Shown: positions 23,111-30,022 of the stretch, piece after piece
Layout: the number at the start of each line of letters is the position of its first letter
Numbering within the stretch: position 1 is the first letter of the stretch
Origin: Chloracidobacterium sp. UBA3360
GTDB lineage: Bacteria; Acidobacteriota; Blastocatellia; Pyrinomonadales; Pyrinomonadaceae
Direction: 5' to 3'
Length of the DNA: 30,022 nucleotides
NCBI GenBank assembly: GCA_002360555.1
Contig: DEQS01000068.1
Span: 1,510 to 31,531, forward strand
Translations under genes and position numbers: made by a program
Notes under the pieces: model-generated
Database searches by the model: none
What the model was told of the DNA's origin: nothing
The model's input: the letters and a program-made list of their open reading frames with translations, nothing else

Positions 23111-24754
23111 TCAGACAGTAGCAGGTAAAAAGATGGAAAACGTAGTGCCTTTGCCGACCGTCGAACGAACGCTGAGACGGCCGCCATGCTCTGAGATAAT
23201 GCCATAGCAGACGGCGAGGCCGAGCCCGGTGCCGCGGCCGACCTCTTTGGTCGTAAAGAAAGGTTCGAATATCTTGGACATATTCTCTTGCGGAATGCCG
23301 GAGCCGGTATCCGCGACCTCGATCACAACGCGATTGCCGCGTTGATAGACACGAAATGTCAATTTTCCGCCATCGACCATAGCGTCGATCGCGTTGGTTG
23401 CGAGAGCAATGACAGCCTGTTGTATCTGGCCTCCGTCAGCGCTGACCAGCGGTAGATCGTCGTCGATCTCTAGTTCATGATCGATGCCGTTGCCGCGTTT
23501 CTGATGCGAGATCAGATTTGCGGCCGAGCGGACGATCTCGCCCGCATCGATGTGCGAGCGTTCGCCGGTGCGGATGCGGCTAAAATCAAGCAGGCCGGTA
23601 GTGATCGTCTTACAGCGAAACGCTTCGCTTTTGATCAGGCCGAGATACTCTGTCAGGTCATCAACCGCCTCAGACGCATTGAACGAACCCTCGTCAATAC
23701 GATGTTCGAGCGATTCGGCACAGGCCGCGATCGTTGCCAGCGGATTATTTATCTCGTGAACGACACCCGCCGCGAGTCGTCCGACAGCCGCAAGCTTTTC
23801 GGCACGGTTGATCGCATGGATCGCCTCGACACGTACCGTCACGTCTTCGCCGACCGTGATGACGTGCGTGACGTCGCCGTCAGCGTTTTTCATCGGGATC
23901 TTGCTGACCATCCAGTGCAGCGTCGAGCCGTCATCGGCGACAGTCTGTTGTTCGATACGTTCGATGCGTCCGGTGCGGAACGCTCTTTCAAATTCCTCAC
24001 GCAAACGTCCTTGCGGATATTTTTCGAGTACGTCAAAAACGTCACGTCCGATCGCAATGTCTCTCGGTATGCCCTGTGTGCCGACCTCGCGGTGCCGATT
24101 CCACGTGACGATGCGGTAGTCGCGATCAACAACGTAAAGCGACACCGGCAGAGTATCAAGGATCGCTTCGGTAAATTTACGATGCTCTTCGCGAGCCTCG
24201 TTGATCGAATCGTTAAGTGCTCCCTCATAATGGGCCGACAGATTAACGCTCATCGCCGCCATCTGTGTGGCGGCATCTATCAGGCGTGCCTTGTGATCGG
24301 TAAAATCTTCGCGATGCGCAAAGCCCGTGATTATCGCCCCTTTGATCTTGCCGTTGATGTGAAGCGGCGAAATATATTCGTGTAGATGATCGACACCGTT
24401 GATGAAAAATTCATCAGCCGCCTCTTCGGAGTACCCGATCTGCGGCGGCATAAACGCGAGCCATTTATCAAACGCCGTGCGGTCGAGTGACCCTTCGCCG
24501 ATGACGCCGTCCTCTCCAAATGCGCACGTTATCAGCCCGATGCTCTCAAGCTCGGCAACAAAGACGCACACCTTGGCATCTACTCCAGTATAGATCGCGT
24601 CGGCGACGCGGCTCGCGACCCGCTTTGGATGGATGGTGAAAAGCAAGCTCCGCCCAAGCTCCGAGATGAACCTAAGGTCGTTCGTACGGCCATCCTGTTC
24701 GGTCATCGGAGATATTGAACTAGCGTGTTTTTTCGGCGGCGAGGAAGTCAGCAT
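23111..24754 (-). CDS. Sensor histidine kinase with GAF-like and PAS domains
   Basis: A 547-residue cytoplasmic kinase without membrane helices. A GAF-like sensory region (about 25-175) is followed by a PAS domain (about 192-310: I-L-D-T-L-P-V-S-L-Y-V-V-D, then W-N-R). The HisKA dimer has H333 in V-V-H-E-I-N-N-P-L-A. The ATPase domain has N454, D-T-G-S-G-I (482-487), F-E-P-F-F and G-R-G-T-G-L-G-L (507-514). The signal is unknown; soluble GAF/PAS kinases often sense redox or small ligands. A shorter start at 24706 (M17) is possible. It heads a kinase-regulator-SNase-like unit and diverges from the SurA-like gene across 190 bases. Confidence 0.93.
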   Translation of the reverse strand: MLTSSPPKKHASSISPMTEQDGRTNDLRFISELGRSLLFTIHPKRVASRVADAIYTGVDAKVCVFVAELESIGLITCAFGEDGVIGEGSLDRTAFDKWLAFMPPQIGYSEEAADEFFINGVDHLHEYISPLHINGKIKGAIITGFAHREDFTDHKARLIDAATQMAAMSVNLSAHYEGALNDSINEAREEHRKFTEAILDTLPVSLYVVDRDYRIVTWNRHREVGTQGIPRDIAIGRDVFDVLEKYPQGRLREEFERAFRTGRIERIEQQTVADDGSTLHWMVSKIPMKNADGDVTHVITVGEDVTVRVEAIHAINRAEKLAAVGRLAAGVVHEINNPLATIAACAESLEHRIDEGSFNASEAVDDLTEYLGLIKSEAFRCKTITTGLLDFSRIRTGERSHIDAGEIVRSAANLISHQKRGNGIDHELEIDDDLPLVSADGGQIQQAVIALATNAIDAMVDGGKLTFRVYQRGNRVVIEVADTGSGIPQENMSKIFEPFFTTKEVGRGTGLGLAVCYGIISEHGGRLSVRSTVGKGTTFSIFLPATV

Positions 24755-24900
24755 GTTTTATTGATCGCAGCCGGGTAATTCGGTGCAAAACTAACGGTTA
24801 AAGCGGAGGCTCGACGGAATGTAGAAGTGATACAGTCCTCCTTTTCAATTAAAAACAATTTTTAACATCTTGTCAACAAATTAAACACCGTGCTTCACCA

Positions 24901-24921
24901 TTGACACCTGTGCGAAACAGG
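24901..24921 (+). promoter_or_regulatory. TTGACA box followed by a CCTGT/ACAGG palindrome
   Basis: In the 190-base divergent gap, TTGACA (24901-24906) is immediately followed by an inverted repeat, 24907-24911 with 24917-24921, about 23 bases before the SurA-like ATG. No good -10 box at standard spacing is visible. It may be an operator overlapping a promoter; evidence is limited to sequence shape. Confidence 0.35.
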
Positions 24922-24944
24922 CCGAAAATCAAAATATCGTAAAA

Positions 24945-25640
24945 ATGATGTTCTCACTCAAAAGACTTATACTTCTCGGCCTCTTAGCAGCCGTTCTAAC
25001 GGGCGTTTCCGGCAACAATACCCGCGTAAATGCGCAGGAGATCGTCGATAAGACCGTTGCAGTGCTCAGTGACGGAACGCGGACCGAGTTGATAACGTAT
25101 TCGGACATCATCTGGCAGTTGGCCTTACAACCGGGTACGCCGCTCGACAAACCGCGTTCCGACGACCTCAATCAAGCACTGCAACTGCTGATAAACCAAC
25201 GGCTTTTTGCTCTCGAAGCAGAGAGATTGCCGCGTTCGGCCCCTACCGCAAAAGAGATCGCCGACAAGATAAATGCAACGTTGAGTTATTTTCCCTCGCC
25301 GGCTGTTTTCGAAGAGCGTCTGAAAATGGTCGGCTTTGAGTCGATAAAAGACGATAATTTCGAACGTCTGATCGCTCAGCGTGTGGCTATCGAAAAATAT
25401 GTTGATTTTCGGTTTGGGTCATTTGTAGTCGTAACGCCAGACGACGAGGCGAAATATTACAGCGGCACTTTCGTGCCGGAATTTAGACGCAGGTCACCCG
25501 GCGTGGTCGTCCCTACGCTCGAAGAAAAACGTACAGATATACACGACATCCTGATACGTTCGAAGGTGGCTGTAAATATCGAGGCATTTCTTGACGAAGC
25601 TAAACGCCGTGTCATGATCGAGGTTTTGATCGAGGTTTGA
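24945..25640 (+). CDS. Secreted SurA-N-like protein
   Basis: A 231-residue protein. A signal peptide (about 1-31, ending V-N-A-Q-E) is followed by a helical domain resembling the SurA/PpiD N-terminal chaperone region: A-L-Q-L-L-I-N-Q-R-L-F-A-L-E-A-E (residues ~80-95), E-E-R-L, then a long helix and A-K-Y-Y at about 170. There is no parvulin isomerase domain. Such proteins may chaperone outer-membrane or secreted proteins. The start has two consecutive ATGs; the first is used. It is followed by the tRNA-Leu(CAA) promoter 11 bases after the stop. Confidence 0.72.
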   Translation: MMFSLKRLILLGLLAAVLTGVSGNNTRVNAQEIVDKTVAVLSDGTRTELITYSDIIWQLALQPGTPLDKPRSDDLNQALQLLINQRLFALEAERLPRSAPTAKEIADKINATLSYFPSPAVFEERLKMVGFESIKDDNFERLIAQRVAIEKYVDFRFGSFVVVTPDDEAKYYSGTFVPEFRRRSPGVVVPTLEEKRTDIHDILIRSKVAVNIEAFLDEAKRRVMIEVLIEV

Positions 25641-25651
25641 CCAACCCGGTC

Positions 25652-25680
25652 TTGACCTATCGAACTGAGAGTTTTATCAT
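25652..25680 (+). promoter_or_regulatory. Promoter of tRNA-Leu(CAA)
   Basis: TTGACC (25652-25657) and TATCAT (25675-25680) are 17 bases apart. Transcription should begin near 25687, six bases before the tRNA. The match and geometry are convincing. Confidence 0.7.
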
Positions 25681-25692
25681 CGTTAATTCCAA

Positions 25693-25780
25693 GCCGGGGT
25701 GGCGAAATTGGTATACGCACTAGACTCAAAATCTAGCGGGCTTAACGCCCATGTCGGTTCGACTCCGACCCTCGGTACCA
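25693..25780 (+). tRNA. tRNA-Leu (anticodon CAA)
   Basis: An 88-base class II tRNA. The acceptor stem pairs over 7 bases with two G-U pairs, discriminator A, CCA encoded at 25778-25780. The anticodon loop CTCAAAA on a 5-bp stem (CTAGA with TCTAG) gives CAA, reading UUG. A long variable arm (CGGGC, GCCC) and GGTTCGACTCC T loop are present. It is the second tRNA-Leu in 6 kb. Confidence 0.96.
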
Positions 25781-25822
25781 CTTCTAAAAAAAACTTATAG
25801 CTTTACGCCAAAGCTTTGTGCA

Positions 25823-25850
25823 ATAATGTCACCACTGGGGGTGATATTAT
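25823..25850 (+). ncRNA. Intergenic 11-bp hairpin, possible structured RNA element
   Basis: An 11-bp stem with one G-U pair, 25823-25833 with 25840-25850, closes a six-base loop. It buries a GGGGGTGAT stretch and the first two bases of an ATG at 25849. There is no T run. It could be a leader or small-RNA structure, or part of the tRNA transcript's 3' region. Confidence 0.4.
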
Positions 25851-25884
25851 GATAAATAATTCAAACGAGGTGGCTCAGGCCTAA
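25849..25884 (+). CDS. Possible 11-codon small ORF
   Basis: ATG to TAA encodes MINNSNEVAQA. A G-rich ribosome-like site lies 5 to 9 bases before it but is sequestered in the preceding hairpin. A terminator-like hairpin overlaps its end. The layout resembles a leader or micropeptide, but chance is quite possible and there is no downstream gene on this strand before 27461. Confidence 0.2.
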   Translation: MINNSNEVAQA

Positions 25885-25902
25885 CTGGCTTAAGCCACTT
25901 TT
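25870..25902 (+). terminator. Terminator-like hairpin
   Basis: A 6-bp stem (25870-25875 with 25893-25898) with a 17-base loop containing AGGCCT is followed by a run of four Ts. It may end the tRNA-Leu(CAA) transcript, although it is weaker than the next hairpin. Confidence 0.4.
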
Positions 25903-25910
25903 ATTCAAAC

Positions 25911-25943
25911 AAAAAAAGGCACGCTCTACTGAGCGTGCCTTTT
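25911..25943. terminator. Bidirectional rho-independent terminator
   Basis: A perfect 9-bp stem, 25918-25926 with 25931-25939, encloses a TACT loop. Seven As precede it and four Ts follow, so it can stop transcripts from both the plus-strand tRNA side and the minus-strand repeat-protein gene, whose stop is 20 bases to the right. Confidence 0.9.
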
Positions 25944-25962
25944 GCTTGTTTAGACGTTGAAA

Positions 25963-27285
25963 TTACTGCCGGCGGTAATCTGACACTTCACCAGTCGCCT
26001 GATTGACCGTCCTAAAACCATTGTTGGTTTGAGAAACGGTCGAAGTACTACCACTGAGGCTAATAATGCCGTTGCGATATGTACCGGTTTGTGTCGAATT
26101 ACCAAGATAAAGGGTCACCTGGCCGTTTGAGTCGATCACAAACGTGCGTTCCGAACCGTTGGTCCAGACAAATCTGCCGACTATCCAGTTAGGCACATTG
26201 GACGAACCACCGCCATTCCAACCGCCGCTGTTGCCCCAGCCGTTACTGTTTTTAGAGTAGTTGCTGGTCTCACCCGAGCTCTGATTATAGGTGGTGATGT
26301 TGTTGCCATTTCTCGTAACGGTTGATCGTTCGCCGTTGAGCATGATAGCACCCTTGTAATAGGTTCCGTAGCTAGTATTGCCTCCGGTATACAAGGTAAC
26401 CCGTCCGTTTTTGTCGATGACCATGCGGCGGTCAGGGCCGTTTGTCCAATACCATGTTCCCTGGGTCCAGCCTGGCGGTGTGCTCATATTACCATTGCCG
26501 TTCCAACCGCCATTGTTGCCGCCGGTTAGGACATAGTCGCTAACCTCACCGGTTATCTGATTATAAGTTCTAAAACCGTTGCCGGTACGTGTGACGCTGG
26601 ACGTATTGCCGTTGATCGTAAGACGGTCGTTGTTGATCGTTCCGTAGCTGGTCGTACCGTCGATCATGAGGGTGACGCGGCCATTTGGAGCGATGTTCAT
26701 TGTCCGGTTATTACCCTGTACCCAACGCCAATTACCCACTGCCCAACTCGGAGCATTACCGATGCCGCCGCCGTTCCATCCGCCGCCATTCCAACCACCG
26801 CCGTTCCAGCCGCCGCCGTTGATGCCCTGCAGGTCAAATGTGTCGGCAAGTTTGTTGATGTCATCGCGTAACATTCGCCACTGTGACTCTAACTGCCTGG
26901 CAAACACCAGGTTGTTCATCATCGAATTCACCGGCTCAGCCGCACTGATCATTCCCTGCACATTGGTCCTGTTATTCCACCAAGGGTTATTACCGTTAAA
27001 TTTGTTTTTGAGGTATTCGACAGAGTCTTTATAACGCTCAACTCGGTTATTGAAATCGTCTTCGGTGCTGGTTCCGTTCAGATTGCTTTGATCCATATAA
27101 CGGTCAAAATCCTTACGAAATGTCTTGCTGCTGCGATCGAGCTGGTCAATAAACCCTTTGACTTGATTCTTGCTATAGGTATTGACGTAACGGCCCTCCT
27201 GAGCGGTTGTCGACTGCGGCAAAGCAAATGCAAAAAATGCTAAAAATATGCCGGTGATAATAAATTTTGAGCTAATGTTTTTCAT
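25963..27285 (-). CDS. Secreted protein of three ~73-residue beta repeats with GGGWN linkers
   Basis: A 440-residue protein. A signal peptide (1-29, ending T-T-A-Q) is followed by a charged helical domain (about 33-152). Three similar repeats follow at 179-251, 270-343 and 365-437, each running W-x-x-G-x-(W/F)-x-W, N-G-(R/Q)-V-T-L, G-T, T-x-N-Q and G-E-(V/T)-S-(D/N)-Y. Gly/Asn/Trp linkers join them, the first being tandem N-G-G-G-W units (156-174). I know no named family; the repeats resemble single-sheet, lipocalin-like strands. GGAGG precedes ATG 27285, which is preferred over 27330. It is a one-gene unit ending in the bidirectional terminator. Confidence 0.8.
   Translation of the reverse strand: MKNISSKFIITGIFLAFFAFALPQSTTAQEGRYVNTYSKNQVKGFIDQLDRSSKTFRKDFDRYMDQSNLNGTSTEDDFNNRVERYKDSVEYLKNKFNGNNPWWNNRTNVQGMISAAEPVNSMMNNLVFARQLESQWRMLRDDINKLADTFDLQGINGGGWNGGGWNGGGWNGGGIGNAPSWAVGNWRWVQGNNRTMNIAPNGRVTLMIDGTTSYGTINNDRLTINGNTSSVTRTGNGFRTYNQITGEVSDYVLTGGNNGGWNGNGNMSTPPGWTQGTWYWTNGPDRRMVIDKNGRVTLYTGGNTSYGTYYKGAIMLNGERSTVTRNGNNITTYNQSSGETSNYSKNSNGWGNSGGWNGGGSSNVPNWIVGRFVWTNGSERTFVIDSNGQVTLYLGNSTQTGTYRNGIISLSGSTSTVSQTNNGFRTVNQATGEVSDYRRQ
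26764..26820 (-). repeat. 15-bp tandem repeat coding the GGGWN linker
   Basis: Nearly four consecutive 15-base units encode Asn-Gly-Gly-Gly-Trp with mostly third-position differences. The location inside a gene makes copy-number variation a likely source of linker-length change. Confidence 0.8.
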
Positions 27286-27416
27286 GGATCTCCCTCCGTG
27301 GCTGCTTATATGAAGTGTGTCCTCTACCAAATTGTGAGCAACTAAACTCCATCCAATGAGCTGCGAAAAAACGCAACTCGCGATTTGGCGCTGATAAGAT
27401 GATTATATGTAAATCA

Positions 27417-27434
27417 CACGTTGCCAACAACGTG
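27417..27434. promoter_or_regulatory. Perfect inverted repeat upstream of queA
   Basis: Arms CACGTTG and CAACGTG (27417-27423 and 27428-27434) with a CCAA spacer end 26 bases before the queA ATG, in the 175-base gap shared with the divergent repeat-protein gene. It looks like an operator or a short mRNA hairpin; no T run follows. It does not resemble a preQ1 riboswitch, which would be larger with an A-rich tail. Confidence 0.45.
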
Positions 27435-27460
27435 CGAGTGCCTCTAGTCTATTTCTAACA

Positions 27461-28492
27461 ATGCAGTTAAGCGATTTTGACTACGATTTGCCCGAAAACC
27501 TGATAGCGCAGCAACCTGCGGCCCGGCGTGAAACGTCCAAAATGCTGTGCGTCGACCGCCAAACTGCGTCGTTCACTGACCATTCATTCGCCGATCTCCC
27601 TTCTTTTTTGCGGCCGGATGATCTGCTTGTATTAAATAACACCAAGGTTTTCCCGGCCCGGCTTTTTGGAAAGACACAGACGGGAGCCGCGGTGGAAATA
27701 TTTCTAATTGATGAAACCGGCCCAAACACCTGGACAGCACTTGCTCGTCCGGCAAAGCGTCTGACGCCGGACAAAAAGATAGTATTCTCAGAGCTGCTTA
27801 CCGCAGAGCTTGTAGAAAAGCATAATGATGGAAAAGTATCTATCCGCTTTGCTGCCAACGGCGATCTGATGGAACTGATCGAAAGCTTAGGCAAAACACC
27901 GCTCCCGCCTTACATAAAACGCGAAAAAACCGCTATCGATTATGACCGCGAACGCTATCAGACGGTCTACGCCAAAAATCGCGGAGCGATCGCTGCACCG
28001 ACCGCCGGATTGCACTTTACGCCCGACGTGCTCGATGAAATACGGGCAAAAGGTGTCGAGATCGCTGAGATAACGCTGCACGTAGGCTATGGGACTTTTG
28101 AACCGGTCCGCGTTGACGACATCGCAAAACACACCGTTTTGCCCGAGCGTTATGAGATAGATCAGCAGACGTCCGATCTGTTGAACGCCGCAAAAGCCGA
28201 CTGCCGCCGGATCGTCGCCATCGGTACGACAACGACGCGCGCTCTCGAATCAAACATTAACGAATTCGAACTGTTTGCTGCTGGAAAACATACAGCGGCG
28301 ATCACGATCACGCCGGGATATCAATTTCGTGCGGTCGATGCGCTGCTGACCAATTTTCATCTGCCAAAAAGCTCGCTCCTCGTTTTGACCTCTGTCTTCG
28401 GCGGTCATCAGCTTATAATGGATGCTTACCGACACGCCGTAGCAAAAAGCTATAGATTTTACAGCTATGGCGACTGTATGCTGGTATTTTAG
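27461..28492 (+). CDS. queA: S-adenosylmethionine:tRNA ribosyltransferase-isomerase QueA
   Basis: A 343-residue, full-length QueA that makes epoxyqueuosine in tRNA anticodons (Asn, Asp, His, Tyr). Markers are F-D-Y-D-L-P-E-N-L-I-A-Q-x-P near the start, L-V-L-N-N-T-K-V-F-P-A-R-L, P-L-P-P-Y-I-K-R, A-P-T-A-G-L-H-F-T, H-V-G-Y-G-T-F-x-P-V, T-T-T-T-R-A-L-E-S and T-N-F-H-L-P-K-S-S-L-L near the end. It leads a three-gene run with a rimI-like gene (3-base gap) and thiE. Other queuosine genes are absent from the window. Confidence 0.97.
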   Translation: MQLSDFDYDLPENLIAQQPAARRETSKMLCVDRQTASFTDHSFADLPSFLRPDDLLVLNNTKVFPARLFGKTQTGAAVEIFLIDETGPNTWTALARPAKRLTPDKKIVFSELLTAELVEKHNDGKVSIRFAANGDLMELIESLGKTPLPPYIKREKTAIDYDRERYQTVYAKNRGAIAAPTAGLHFTPDVLDEIRAKGVEIAEITLHVGYGTFEPVRVDDIAKHTVLPERYEIDQQTSDLLNAAKADCRRIVAIGTTTTRALESNINEFELFAAGKHTAAITITPGYQFRAVDALLTNFHLPKSSLLVLTSVFGGHQLIMDAYRHAVAKSYRFYSYGDCMLVF

Positions 28493-28495
28493 GAA

Positions 28496-29029
28496 ATGGC
28501 TGTTTTGGAGACGATAAAAAACTTTTTTATCCCTGCGGGCTTCGCCGAACCCGAAGTCATCGTTCCGGCACCGCTTTGCGAATACGAGATCCGGCCGCTG
28601 ACCCTCGAGCAATTACCCGAAGTTCTCCGCCTCAATATCCGCTGTTTTCGAAATGGCGATAACTATACAAAATATACTTTTGAATATCTGCTCAATGAGC
28701 CGAAAACATTGAGCTATCGAGTGGTCACGCTGCAGGACGAGTTGGTCGGTTTTGCGTTTGTCATGGTCAATGAGAGTAATGCTGCTCACCTGACGACAAT
28801 CGGCGTCGCTCCCGAGCACCGCCAACGAAACCTAGCCGCACGGCTACTCGGTCATATCGAGGAGGCCCTCCGCAAACGCGAGGTCGGCACTATTATGCTC
28901 GAGGTCCGCGTCGGCAATACCATCGCCCAGGATCTATACCGCCGGGCCGATTACACCGTCGTTCAACGCATCGCCAAATACTACAACAACGGCGAAGACT
29001 GTTTTCTGATGATGAAATCTCTGTACTAA
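28496..29029 (+). CDS. GNAT acetyltransferase, RimI-like
   Basis: A 177-residue GNAT. The acetyl-CoA region is V-A-P-E-H-R-Q-R-N-L-A-A-R-L-L (104-118; usually R-x-x-G-x-A/G, here R-Q-R-N-L-A), followed by I-M-L-E-V-R-V-G-N-x-x-A-Q-x-L-Y (the typical RimI L-E-V-R-x-x-N-x-A-x-x-L-Y) and a Y-Y-N-N-G-E-D segment (about 165). RimI acetylates the S18 N terminus; here the target is not proven. An N-terminal 30-residue extension precedes the domain. It starts 3 bases after queA. Confidence 0.85.
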   Translation: MAVLETIKNFFIPAGFAEPEVIVPAPLCEYEIRPLTLEQLPEVLRLNIRCFRNGDNYTKYTFEYLLNEPKTLSYRVVTLQDELVGFAFVMVNESNAAHLTTIGVAPEHRQRNLAARLLGHIEEALRKREVGTIMLEVRVGNTIAQDLYRRADYTVVQRIAKYYNNGEDCFLMMKSLY

Positions 29030-29035
29030 ACAATC

Positions 29036-29665
29036 TTGAATAACGTCCTACCAAAGATCTATCCGATCACCGACACCCGCATATCCGGCCTGTCTCATTT
29101 GGAGCAGGTCAAGCGATTGATCGCGGGTGGTGCCACATTGATCCAACTGCGGGAAAAGCATCTGTCACCGGCCGAGTTTTGCGAAGACGCTAGTGCTGTG
29201 ATCGCCTATGCCCGTGAGCGTTCCGTCAAGATCATCATCAACGACCGGGTCGATATTGCAGCGGCGTTAAATGCCGATGGAATTCATCTCGGCCAGGACG
29301 ACCTGCCACCCGCTGCGGCAAGGAAACTACTTGGCGAGGATGCGATCATCGGGTTTTCGACACACACCGTGGAGCAGGTGCGCGAGGCTTTGCTATTGCC
29401 CGTCGACTACATCGCATACGGCCCGATATTTGACACCAGAACAAAACAAAACCCGGATGCTACGGTCGGACTCTCAGCATTAGAAGACGTGCGTGAGATA
29501 ATCGGCGATCGACCGTTAGTCGCTATCGGTGGTATTCACAGCGATAATTACCGCTCCGTTTTGGCAGCCAGAGCCGATTCAGCAGCGATCATCAGCGCAA
29601 TACTCTCAGACCCGGATCAGATCGAGTCCAAAATGCGGTCATTCAACAATATCTATACCTCGTAA
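29036..29665 (+). CDS. thiE: Thiamine-phosphate synthase
   Basis: A 209-residue TIM-barrel enzyme joining HMP-PP and thiazole phosphate. Visible are Y-P-I-T-D (about 9-13), I-Q-L-R-E-K, I-I-N-D-R-V-D-I-A, G-I-H-L-G-Q-D-D-L-P, Y-G-P-I-F-D-T-x-T-K and V-A-I-G-G-I. Start is TTG at 29036, 6 bases after the previous stop, the only plausible initiation codon near the domain start. Length is normal. No thiamine riboswitch is apparent, and the gap is too short to hold one. Confidence 0.94.
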   Translation: MNNVLPKIYPITDTRISGLSHLEQVKRLIAGGATLIQLREKHLSPAEFCEDASAVIAYARERSVKIIINDRVDIAAALNADGIHLGQDDLPPAAARKLLGEDAIIGFSTHTVEQVREALLLPVDYIAYGPIFDTRTKQNPDATVGLSALEDVREIIGDRPLVAIGGIHSDNYRSVLAARADSAAIISAILSDPDQIESKMRSFNNIYTS

Positions 29666-29698
29666 CAACAACATTGTTTTCGATTGTTAAAATATTAC

Positions 29699-29728
29699 TT
29701 GCAGAAACTACTCGCTATAGGTAATAAT
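29699..29728 (+). promoter_or_regulatory. Weak promoter candidate upstream of the PilT-like gene
   Basis: TTGCAG (29699-29704) and AATAAT (29723-29728) are 18 bases apart, in the 145-base gap before the ATG at 29811. The -10 box fits five of six bases. Confidence 0.3.
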
Positions 29729-29810
29729 ACTCATTGACGGTTTGGCATCAGCCAGGCCACATTCCACATCAGCCCGCCTTTTCGTCAGCCATCAGGAGTC
29801 GAAACCAAAC

Positions 29811-30022
29811 ATGAGTTTGCTTGACATAGCACCCATTATTGAGCAGATGCTGCTCGTATCTGAGAACGTAAGTGACCTCAATTTCTCTTGCGGCCAAAAA
29901 CCACAGGTCGAGATCAACGGCGTTCTCTATCCCGCTTCGCCCATCGGATTGGGCAAGCTATCAGCGTTTCAAACCGAGATGATCGCGATGTCGCTGATCC
30001 GCGACAACCCCGACGCGGCCGC
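29811..30022 (+). CDS. PilT-like type IV pilus retraction ATPase, N-terminal part
   Basis: The first 70 codons run off the window end. The N-terminal region carries E-N-V-S-D-L-N-F-S-C-G-Q-K-P-Q-V-E-I-N-G-V-L, which matches the S-D-L-H-L-x-x-G-x-P-P-x-x-R-x-x-G opening of PilT/PilU ATPases. These hexameric enzymes retract type IV pili for twitching motility and DNA uptake. The Walker boxes would lie beyond the window. AGGAG at 29794-29798 precedes the ATG by 12 bases. No other pilus gene is visible here. Confidence 0.65.
   Translation, partial: MSLLDIAPIIEQMLLVSENVSDLNFSCGQKPQVEINGVLYPASPIGLGKLSAFQTEMIAMSLIRDNPDAA

Noticed and set aside
23477..24385. 302-codon plus-strand frame opposite the sensor kinase
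   Set aside because: Antisense shadow of a gene with all kinase motifs in place; Arg/Asp-rich and without any recognisable domain.
24755..24944. Sigma-54 promoter (GG-N10-GC type) in the divergent gap
   Set aside because: Searched by eye on both strands; no TGGCAC with TTGC at the right distance was found.
29666..29810. Riboswitch between thiE and the PilT-like gene
   Set aside because: The A/T-rich gap shows no conserved riboswitch core or long stem; only a weak promoter candidate.
1..30022. CRISPR array, transposase, integrase or phage genes
   Set aside because: No regularly spaced repeats with unique spacers and no recognisable mobile-element protein were found. The two tRNA-Leu genes have no adjacent integrase or duplicated 3' end.

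Overview
This window is bacterial chromosome, about half G+C and very densely coded. It is dominated by single-copy housekeeping genes. No prophage, insertion sequence, CRISPR array or plasmid function is visible. The gene families suggest a Gram-negative, diderm lineage: a GT9 heptosyltransferase-like protein, a SurA-like periplasmic protein, a lipoprotein, sigma-54 two-component signalling and a PilT-like ATPase. My best guess is Acidobacteriota, perhaps class Blastocatellia. That is an inference from gene style (long Ala/Glu tail on S16, DUF2277, DUF1015, dispersed TTTGCGTC- and CGCAGAT-type repeats), not from a marker phylogeny.

Layout. 1-2440: a small membrane protein with a VanZ-like gene, a 350-bp gene-free stretch with imperfect repeats, and a stomatin/SPFH-type protein with three zinc ribbons, closed by a strong terminator. 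2441-4232: a Trm112-like zinc protein, a 2H phosphoesterase and a GT9 glycosyltransferase, closely packed. 4242-9104: the classic translation/secretion operon ffh-rpsP-khpA-rimM-trmD-rplS-rnhB behind a near-consensus promoter. 14143 down to 9123 (minus): seven genes in tight array (lipoprotein, DUF1015, pdxH, GNAT, HExxH membrane protein, SDR, metallo-beta-lactamase-fold hydrolase), the last three joined by ATGA overlaps. 14213-16378 (plus): phhB, DUF2277, VOC and a DUF1624/HGSNAT-like membrane protein. 17651 down to 16391 (minus): yebC and a DinB-family gene. 19764 down to 17737 (minus): yggS-yggT-yggU plus an unknown gene, again with 4-nt overlaps, and with a dispersed inverted-repeat element filling the yggS-yggT gap.

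19845-25780 holds two tRNA-Leu genes (CAG and CAA), rsmG, and a minus-strand unit of sensor kinase, sigma-54 response regulator and a secreted SNase-like protein that seems to have lost its catalytic residues. Divergent from this unit is a SurA-like secreted protein. 25800-25960 is a compact structured intergenic region with three hairpins and a possible 11-codon reading frame. It is followed by a secreted protein made of three ~73-residue repeats joined by Gly-Gly-Gly-Trp-Asn linkers. The window ends with queA, a rimI-like acetyltransferase, thiE and the first 70 codons of a PilT-like ATPase.

No convincing new defence or mobile system is present. The best leads are the extended S16 tail, the triple-repeat secreted protein, the kinase/regulator/pseudo-nuclease unit, the HExxH membrane protein and the structured element after the second tRNA-Leu.
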